Positions 1 through 5,258 of a stretch of 9,112 nucleotides of DNA are shown one piece after another. The notes below the pieces were generated by a model. The model did no database searches. It was not told where the DNA came from and saw nothing but the letters and a program-made list of their open reading frames with translations. Made by a program: the position numbers and the translations under genes. Source of the stretch: an uncultured Bacteroidales bacterium (lineage in GTDB: Bacteria > Bacteroidota > Bacteroidia > Bacteroidales > Paludibacteraceae); the NCBI GenBank assembly GCA_900556095.1, contig USNU01000038.1, positions 1 through 9,112 of the forward strand. Reading direction: 5' to 3'. Position 1 is the stretch's first letter; the number at the start of each line of letters is the position of its first letter.

Positions 1-1628
1 CTTACTATGTATTGGATTGTGTATCTGCTTCTCTGCAAACCGATAACTGTGGTAGTAACTCGCAGATTGAGGTTAGTGCACCGGATGGATTCGACTATCG
101 TTGGACAGATTCGAAAGGAACTGTTGTCGGAACGGATCGTGTCCTAAAAGCAGACGCAGGATATGAGACTTATACGTGTATGGCGTGTATGAAAGATGCC
201 CCTGATTGCTGTTACCAACTTTCCACCGACTTCGCACCACGCTATCCGGCACCACAATTTGAATGGAAACAAGTTCCGCAAAATTGTAGGAATTTTATTC
301 AATTTATCAATCGTAGTCATGTGTTGGTAAAATATGATGATTATGAGAAACATACTCAGGAAGTGTGCGACCAAGTGGTATGGGATTTTACAACAAAAAC
401 AGGTTCGTCAAGTACACCGGTAGACAATCCTTTGATTGAAACCAATGCCGATGGAGATACTATTTTAGTCTCTTTGCGTGCTGTCTTGGGTGGAGGATTA
501 TGCGATAGCGTCTTGTTAGATACTATCGTTATTCCGTCAATCAAAACTAAGGATAGCACTATTGTGGCAACAATATGTGAAGGCGAACCATATATTTTTG
601 CACAGAAAGCCTACACGGAAACGGGAATCTATCAAGACTCCAAAATAAATATGGCTGGCTGTGATAGTGTTACGTTCCTTAACCTAACGGTGCATCAAAA
701 AAGTCCTATGCAATATATCAGTGATACAATATGTTCCTCTAATATCCCCTATGTGTTAAACGGAATAAGTTATATTTATTCCGATACTTACCAACAGAAT
801 CTGAATAATCAGTATGGTTGTGATAGCATTATAAATCTATCCTTACACATCGTTGATAAGTTCGTGGTGGAAGTGGATAGTTTGCCAACGCTTTGTGCTG
901 ATGCGGGGAACTTGATAATTGATTACAATATGCTGAAGAATAGATTTGATAGTTTGGCTGTTCGTTTTACAAGTACAACGCCCCAAGATGCTTTCTACAA
1001 TCAGATGATTTACGATACGCTGCAGACGAAAATTATTTATCCTTTCCCTGATACCACGACTCCGAATCATTATCATGTTCAATTGGAGTTTTATCAGCAT
1101 CACTCTTGTGGAAACCAGATCTTTGATCTGAATTTCGATGTGCAATATCGCGCCTCTATTATTGAGCAGAAGTGGAACGATGTACTTGCTATCCTCAATA
1201 GTAAGTACAATGGTGGATATACTTTTATGGCATACCAATGGTACAAGGATGGACGACCTATTAGTGGAGAAACTAAACCTTACTTGTATCAACCGTTGGA
1301 TATAACATCCGAATATAGTGTCGCGCTCACTCGCTCGGATGGTACTACTATTCAAAGTTGTAATTTTACTCCCGCGGTGCATAATGATATTACTCCTTTC
1401 CCCACATTGGCGAGAACAGCGCAACCCCTGCCTGTTCGTAGAGGAACTACGGATGCAGATATCATAAAAGTAAAAATATATACTACCTTAGGACAAGTGT
1501 ATTCTGTGCAATACGTTTCAAATGGTGAGGGCTGGATTACGGCCCCGAGTCTACCGGGTAACTATTTGGCCGAGTTGCAATATCAAGACGGAAAAAAACA
1601 TACACAGCATCTTGTAGTTGTTTTATAA
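1..1628 (+). CDS. T9SS-sorted multidomain surface protein, C-terminal part (5' truncated by window edge)
   Basis: The reading frame is open to the left edge (codons from base 3 read YYV before the TTG at 12), so the true start lies outside. Numbering residues from base 12, I see a Cys-containing Ig-like segment with APDGFDYRW (23-31), a degenerate PKD-like module around VVWDF (122-126), two GCDS-type repeats (CDS at 217 and 270), an Ig-like segment with WNDVLAI (388) and WYKDG (410), and a C-terminal sorting domain from about 484 with IYTTLGQVY, LPGNYLAEL and a closing LVVVL. This end resembles the T9SS type A domain, which directs export across the outer membrane and is usually cleaved off. 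The protein is co-linear with the C-terminal half of the next gene, and the window opens at the residues matching that protein's GYAYFTLGC. The role is probably an adhesin or a surface carbohydrate- or protein-binding factor; the ligand is unknown. Family type is fairly sure, function is not. Confidence 0.85.
   Translation, partial: YYVLDCVSASLQTDNCGSNSQIEVSAPDGFDYRWTDSKGTVVGTDRVLKADAGYETYTCMACMKDAPDCCYQLSTDFAPRYPAPQFEWKQVPQNCRNFIQFINRSHVLVKYDDYEKHTQEVCDQVVWDFTTKTGSSSTPVDNPLIETNADGDTILVSLRAVLGGGLCDSVLLDTIVIPSIKTKDSTIVATICEGEPYIFAQKAYTETGIYQDSKINMAGCDSVTFLNLTVHQKSPMQYISDTICSSNIPYVLNGISYIYSDTYQQNLNNQYGCDSIINLSLHIVDKFVVEVDSLPTLCADAGNLIIDYNMLKNRFDSLAVRFTSTTPQDAFYNQMIYDTLQTKIIYPFPDTTTPNHYHVQLEFYQHHSCGNQIFDLNFDVQYRASIIEQKWNDVLAILNSKYNGGYTFMAYQWYKDGRPISGETKPYLYQPLDITSEYSVALTRSDGTTIQSCNFTPAVHNDITPFPTLARTAQPLPVRRGTTDADIIKVKIYTTLGQVYSVQYVSNGEGWITAPSLPGNYLAELQYQDGKKHTQHLVVVL
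552..851 (+). repeat. Two GCDS-type protein repeats inside the first surface-protein gene
   Basis: Two tandem units of about 50 residues (552-692 and roughly 702-851) share the pattern TIC..., then Y or T, a G, Y..., then GCDS(V/I) followed by an LNL-like strand. The two CDS motifs are 53 residues apart. Each unit has an early Cys (TICEGE, TICSSN) and the Cys of GCDS, which could form a disulfide outside the cell. The DNA copies are diverged, so this is an old protein repeat, not a recent duplication. Confidence 0.75.
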
Positions 1629-1656
1629 TGACAAACAAATAATAGTAAATAAGATT

Positions 1657-4600
1657 ATGAAGGTGAATCGCTATATTTTCTTGTTGTTCTTTCTGGTAGG
1701 GGCAACATCTTTGTGCGCACAAGTTGCGGCTTCTTACTCTTGTGATTTCGAGGATAGTACGCAAAATCAGACTTGGGTCTTGGCTAACGGGGGAAACGCA
1801 AAATCAGTGCCGAATAAATGGTACATCGGTAGTGCCATCTGCAATACAGGTATGCAGAGTCTGTATATCTCGGCAGATACCAACAAGACGGCATCGTATG
1901 TTGCGCATAGTTCGTATGCTATCGCATATACCGACATTACACTTAGTGCAGGCAAGTATGATATTTCTTTTGATTGGTGTGCCCTTGGATATACTGGAGG
2001 AGCGGATGAGGGGTTATATGTCGCTTGGATCCCGGATGATTTCGGAGGGGACACTATCTATGCGGAATATAATACCAATGCTTCGCTTACGAATGACCTT
2101 AAACTATGCGTTTTGCCCGAGACCGGTGAGCCGGAACGTTTGTGTGGGTCGGGTGTTTGGAAAACATACCGAAGCAAAATAACATCCGATGGCAAACATC
2201 ATCGTTTGGCTTTTATCTGGTTGACGAATAGTCAATATAGTGTTTATAACCCTGGGGCATGTGTGGATAATATCAATATCATTCATAGTGGTAAATGCCC
2301 GATGCCTACGGCGCTAAAAACCACTAATCTCGGAAATCAGCAGATCCGTTTGGATTGGGAAGGAACAAGTCCGACATATGAGGTTAGATATTATGCCTAT
2401 GCTACCAAAACATGGCAGACGCAGGTGGTTTCGGATACCACTGTTATCCTTTCCGGTATTCCGGATGGTGTATGCGATTTTTATGTGAGTGCATTGTGTG
2501 AAGATGATTTGAAGAGTATCTCTGCACAAACTTCAGAGTTTCTGTATGATCCAAAAAATCATTGCATTGACTATCTGACTCTGGATAGTACCAATTGCTA
2601 TGTTTCCGAACAATCGGTACAGGGAACGCCCGTCGCAAATCTAACATGGATGAACAAAAAAGTAGATTATGGTTATGTTTCACAGGGGAGTCGACATACT
2701 ATTCATACGCGACAAGATGAGACAGATCCTCGAACATGTGGAGGTCTGAAAACTATACCCGATGGTGAGATAGCATCCGTACGCCTCGGCAACTGGAATA
2801 CGGGAGGAGAGGCTGAACGAATTGAATATAAATTCCATGTGGATGCTTCGGTCAATCCTGTGCTTCTTCTTAAATATGCAGTTGTATTGGAAAAACCGGG
2901 CGATGGGTGTAAGCCTAATCCGGGGTTCTTGCTCAGAGTATTAGACAAAAACGGACGTTTAGTTTCAAAATGTGCATCGGCAGATTTCGATTATAAAGCT
3001 GCCGCTGCTGCTGACTGGAATGCGTGTACCAAATCAGGTGAAGTCCGCTGGAAAGATTGGACTACCGTGGGAGTCAATCTTGCAGACCATGACGGAGAAA
3101 CACTCACTATACAACTTACAACCTACGATTGTGGAGGTGGTGGACATTACGGGTATGCATATTTTACGCTGGGGTGTTCTGACGGACAACTTACCGGCAT
3201 GTCGTGTGATACAGAGAACTTGAAGTTTACAGCACCTGACGGATTTAACTATCGTTGGTACAAGGTTTCAGAACCAACTAAGATTCTTGGTCGTGAGCAG
3301 GTCTTTGAGGTGCAACCCAATGATACATGCCACTATAAGGTGGACTTGATGTTTGCTCAAGACTCTACGTGTTATTTTAGTTTGACAGCGTCTGCACAAC
3401 CTTACCAACCCGCAGCAAAAGCTACATGGCTTTGGCAGCCCGAAAAATGCCAGAACAAAGTGGTGTTTACCAATGTGAGTTGTGTAAAGGAAACCAATCA
3501 ACTTACAGATAGTGTGGTGGAAACGAACAAACCTGTTGATTGGGTGATGTGGGATTTTGGTGATGGGACAACGTCTTATGATGCTAATCCTACACATGTA
3601 TTTCCATCGGAGGGGGGGGCGATGAATGTAAAACTCATAGCGCATTTGTCCGATTGTGTGGACACATTGATTATCAATAATGTATTGCCTGCTATCGGTA
3701 CAAGGTATGATACAATCCCTGTACAGCAATGTTTCGGTACACAATATACCTATACCTATACGGATAGCGTTGGGGGAACGCATACTGAACACCTTGGGGA
3801 AACCGGATTATATACCTATACCTTACGCGCATTTACAGGGTGTGATAGCGTGGTCACCATTAATTTGCTAATGACTGATACCGTTTATCAAACGATAGAT
3901 ACTCTCATTATGCGTGGTGAAACAATTACGGCAGGGGGAAAGTCTTTCTCGGAAACGGGTAGTTATAGATTGTATCTTAAATCGCAAGCCGGGTGTGATA
4001 GTGTACTCACCCTTAACCTGCGTGTGTATGACAAACTGATGGTTACTATGGATACTTTGGGTATGGCTTGTCATGGTGATCCCGACTTTACACTTTCCTA
4101 TCAATTCATACAGGGGTGGACAGATACATATTCCGTTGATTTCACCAATAGTCTGTTTGAATCTGTAGGAAAAGAAAAATTGATCTCGCCGACCATGATA
4201 GATATTCCTATACCGGCGGACTCAATGGTGAGACCTAATATGTATCATGGAAGTGTAACATTCTATGATTCTATTAGTGGCAATGTTACAATCCCGTTTG
4301 CATTGGAACTTCGTTATAATTCCTATGTCATTGCACAGCGTTGGAACGACGTTTTGGCAATCCGCAACCCTAAACATAATGGGAATTTTAATTTCTCCGA
4401 TTTCCAGTGGTATAAGGATGGTGTGCTCATCCCCGGTGCTACGCAGTCTTATTATTATGCGGAAAAGAAGTTAGACCCCGATGCTGAATATACAGCGCTC
4501 GTTACCCGCCAGGAAGATGGTGTTTCGTTGTTTATTTGTAGTGTCAAACCTGCCATTGTCGTGTCCACTGACAAACCCGATATACCCACTCTCGTTGCCC

Positions 4601-4809
4601 CTAATCAACCTATGACTATCGCGAACAAGAAAAAAACTTTTAATGGTATAGCGTCTTGGTTTACTCCTGCAGGGGTGAATGTCCGAACACAACATATATC
4701 GGACGGTTTTGGGGTGGTTTCTCCTAACCAATCCGGTATATATATACTAACTATAGTTTTGGAAGATACGGATACTGCATATACTAATTATCTTGTTTTG
4801 GTCAAGTAA
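1657..4809 (+). CDS. Secreted multidomain adhesin-like protein with lectin-like, FN3, PKD and T9SS-type C-terminal domains
   Basis: This 1050-aa protein starts best at ATG 1657, which begins a clean signal peptide (residues 1-21, MKVNRYIFLLFFLVGATSLCA, cut before Gln22); it lacks a lipobox because Leu precedes Cys20. The frame stays open upstream to TTG 1618, but that start would bury the signal peptide. Domains in order: a jelly-roll resembling choice-of-anchor J or cleaved-adhesin modules (about 26-208); FN3 (214-283); a large Cys- and Gly-rich domain (301-507) with TCGG, SVRLGN, WKDWT and a closing GGHYGYAYFTLGC; an Ig-like segment (510-587); PKD with WDFGDGT at 632-638; two GCDS repeats (CDS at 729 and 780); an Ig-like segment (RWNDVLAI at 895, QWYKDG at 917); and a C-terminal region of T9SS type A character (about 975-1050, with SGIYILTI and YLVLVK). 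It lies 28 bp after its paralogue, probably in one operon. Binding or adhesion at the cell surface is inferred; the ligand is unknown. Confidence 0.88.
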   Translation: MKVNRYIFLLFFLVGATSLCAQVAASYSCDFEDSTQNQTWVLANGGNAKSVPNKWYIGSAICNTGMQSLYISADTNKTASYVAHSSYAIAYTDITLSAGKYDISFDWCALGYTGGADEGLYVAWIPDDFGGDTIYAEYNTNASLTNDLKLCVLPETGEPERLCGSGVWKTYRSKITSDGKHHRLAFIWLTNSQYSVYNPGACVDNINIIHSGKCPMPTALKTTNLGNQQIRLDWEGTSPTYEVRYYAYATKTWQTQVVSDTTVILSGIPDGVCDFYVSALCEDDLKSISAQTSEFLYDPKNHCIDYLTLDSTNCYVSEQSVQGTPVANLTWMNKKVDYGYVSQGSRHTIHTRQDETDPRTCGGLKTIPDGEIASVRLGNWNTGGEAERIEYKFHVDASVNPVLLLKYAVVLEKPGDGCKPNPGFLLRVLDKNGRLVSKCASADFDYKAAAAADWNACTKSGEVRWKDWTTVGVNLADHDGETLTIQLTTYDCGGGGHYGYAYFTLGCSDGQLTGMSCDTENLKFTAPDGFNYRWYKVSEPTKILGREQVFEVQPNDTCHYKVDLMFAQDSTCYFSLTASAQPYQPAAKATWLWQPEKCQNKVVFTNVSCVKETNQLTDSVVETNKPVDWVMWDFGDGTTSYDANPTHVFPSEGGAMNVKLIAHLSDCVDTLIINNVLPAIGTRYDTIPVQQCFGTQYTYTYTDSVGGTHTEHLGETGLYTYTLRAFTGCDSVVTINLLMTDTVYQTIDTLIMRGETITAGGKSFSETGSYRLYLKSQAGCDSVLTLNLRVYDKLMVTMDTLGMACHGDPDFTLSYQFIQGWTDTYSVDFTNSLFESVGKEKLISPTMIDIPIPADSMVRPNMYHGSVTFYDSISGNVTIPFALELRYNSYVIAQRWNDVLAIRNPKHNGNFNFSDFQWYKDGVLIPGATQSYYYAEKKLDPDAEYTALVTRQEDGVSLFICSVKPAIVVSTDKPDIPTLVAPNQPMTIANKKKTFNGIASWFTPAGVNVRTQHISDGFGVVSPNQSGIYILTIVLEDTDTAYTNYLVLVK
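3612..3619 (+). repeat. Tract of eight G inside the PKD region
   Basis: Eight consecutive G encode Glu-Gly-Gly-Ala just after the WDFGDGT motif of the second surface protein. The frame is intact at this length. Long G tracts inside genes for surface proteins can change length by strand slippage; whether that happens here cannot be told from one sequence. Confidence 0.9.
3706..4029 (+). repeat. Two GCDS-type protein repeats inside the second surface-protein gene
   Basis: Two units of about 50 residues (3706-3873 and about 3874-4029) end in GCDSVVTINL and GCDSVLTLNL, with their CDS motifs 51 residues apart. They match the pair in the preceding gene in position and spacing. The first unit also carries a run of alternating Tyr and Thr encoded by repeated TATACC near 3747-3765. 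The second unit lacks the early Cys (it has LIMRGE), so its GCDS Cys has no obvious partner within the unit. Confidence 0.75.
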
Positions 4810-4832
4810 CTTTATATCCCATATCTTATTAA

Positions 4833-4872
4833 TAGCAAAGCAGTCTATAGATTAGGATAGGCTGCTTTGTTA
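4833..4872 (+). terminator. Hairpin terminator after the surface-protein genes
   Basis: Bases 4833-4848 pair with 4857-4872 in a 16-bp stem with two G-T (G-U) pairs and an 8-base loop; the core is CAAAGCAG against CTGCTTTG. It begins 24 bp after the stop codon at 4807-4809. The tract that follows (TTACGTCCTTATAAC) is only weakly T-rich, so termination strength is uncertain. The stem is nearly symmetric, but there is no convergent gene here, so I assign it to the plus-strand unit. Confidence 0.75.
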
Positions 4873-4898
4873 CGTCCTTATAACTATACTAACTATAG

Positions 4899-5165
4899 GT
4901 AGATAATCTTGGCAACAAAGCCTTGGATACTGGATTCGTCGGCCGTCAGATGAGTATTGCTATCAATGATGATTTGGTTGCAGACGCTCTGCGTTTGGAT
5001 ACCTATCGTGCCACTGACTTGCTCCATACTATTGAAGTTACCAATGGACATATTAATGTGGTTTTCACTTCTATTGAAGGCGCAACGATTCTCAACGCCG
5101 GCAAGATAGAACAAGTGAAATATCCAAACCGGAGTTCTTTGACACATTGTAAAATAGCACAATAG
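4899..5165 (+). pseudogene. Fossil of the C-terminal half of a malectin-like domain
   Basis: The frame reads VDNLGNKALDTGFVGRQM and then continues to a TAG at 5163-5165. It aligns with the last 75 residues or so of the GH2 protein downstream, where the matching stretch is YNLGNEAIDTDFRGREM. Twelve of the first 23 aligned residues are identical, and later parts also match (YRA..LH, then F.S..G.T.LN). Homology seems to end near 5117, and the tail after KY looks unrelated. Stop codons in frame (TAG at 4896, TAA at 4890) close it on the left, exactly where the domain should continue into the strand before NLGN. There is no ATG; only TTG 4923 could start it, with no convincing leader or signal peptide. 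I read it as the broken 3' end of a former malectin-bearing gene, perhaps another GH2, not as a small functional gene. The divergence from the intact copy rules out a very recent duplication. Confidence 0.7.
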
Positions 5166-5205
5166 TTCAAAAGGATAGAAGAAACCTACAAATTGTGGTG
5201 GGTCT

Positions 5206-5237
5206 ATTGTATGAACAGGCGAAAAGGGGTACCTTTG
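5206..5237 (+). promoter_or_regulatory. Bacteroidota-type promoter of the GH2 gene
   Basis: TACCTTTG at 5230-5237 fits the -7 element TAnnTTTG of the Bacteroidota primary sigma factor. ATTG at 5206-5209, 20 bp upstream, fits the -33 element TTTG/TTG. Transcription would start a few bases after 5240, leaving a 5' leader of only about 15 bases before ATG 5259. This supports that start and argues against the in-frame TTG at 5193, which lies upstream of the promoter. Confidence 0.65.
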
Positions 5238-5257
5238 CAGAAACTAATTTTGCAAAG
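5233..5257. promoter_or_regulatory. Inverted repeat overlapping the GH2 promoter (possible operator)
   Basis: CTTTGCA at 5233-5239 and TGCAAAG at 5251-5257 are perfect 7-bp inverted arms around an 11-base A/T-rich spacer. The left arm overlaps the -7 element and the right arm ends one base before the start codon. Only the right arm would be in the mRNA, so a DNA-level operator is likelier than an RNA hairpin. It could also be chance, because the left arm is partly dictated by the promoter consensus. Confidence 0.3.
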
Positions 5258-5258
5258 T

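Noticed and set aside
843..1424. Antisense open frame of 193 codons
   Set aside because: It lies wholly opposite a well-supported surface-protein gene, its translation shows no recognisable domain or signal peptide, and its composition is that of a shadow frame.
1618..1656. Upstream TTG start for the second surface protein
   Set aside because: It overlaps the end of the preceding gene and puts 13 polar residues before a complete signal peptide starting at ATG 1657.
3268..3792. Antisense open frame of 174 codons
   Set aside because: It is opposite the PKD and repeat region of the second surface protein; no motif, no promoter and no leader can be seen.
3724..3830. Repeated TATACC units, possible satellite or CRISPR-like repeat
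   Set aside because: They are short, irregular and encode a Tyr/Thr-rich strand inside a GCDS repeat; there are no spacers and no array structure.
4893..5162. Minus-strand open frame across the intergenic region
   Set aside because: The plus-strand frame of the same bases aligns with the malectin-like domain, which explains the long open frame; the minus-strand translation has no recognisable feature.
5159..5210. Inverted pair ACAATAG / CTATTGT, possible second hairpin upstream of the GH2 promoter
   Set aside because: The arms are only 7 bp, A/T-rich and about 38 bases apart, which is easily expected by chance.
5193..5258. Upstream TTG start for the GH2 gene adding 22 residues
   Set aside because: It would place the start before the promoter elements and bury the signal peptide; ATG 5259 or 5262 gives a normal signal sequence.
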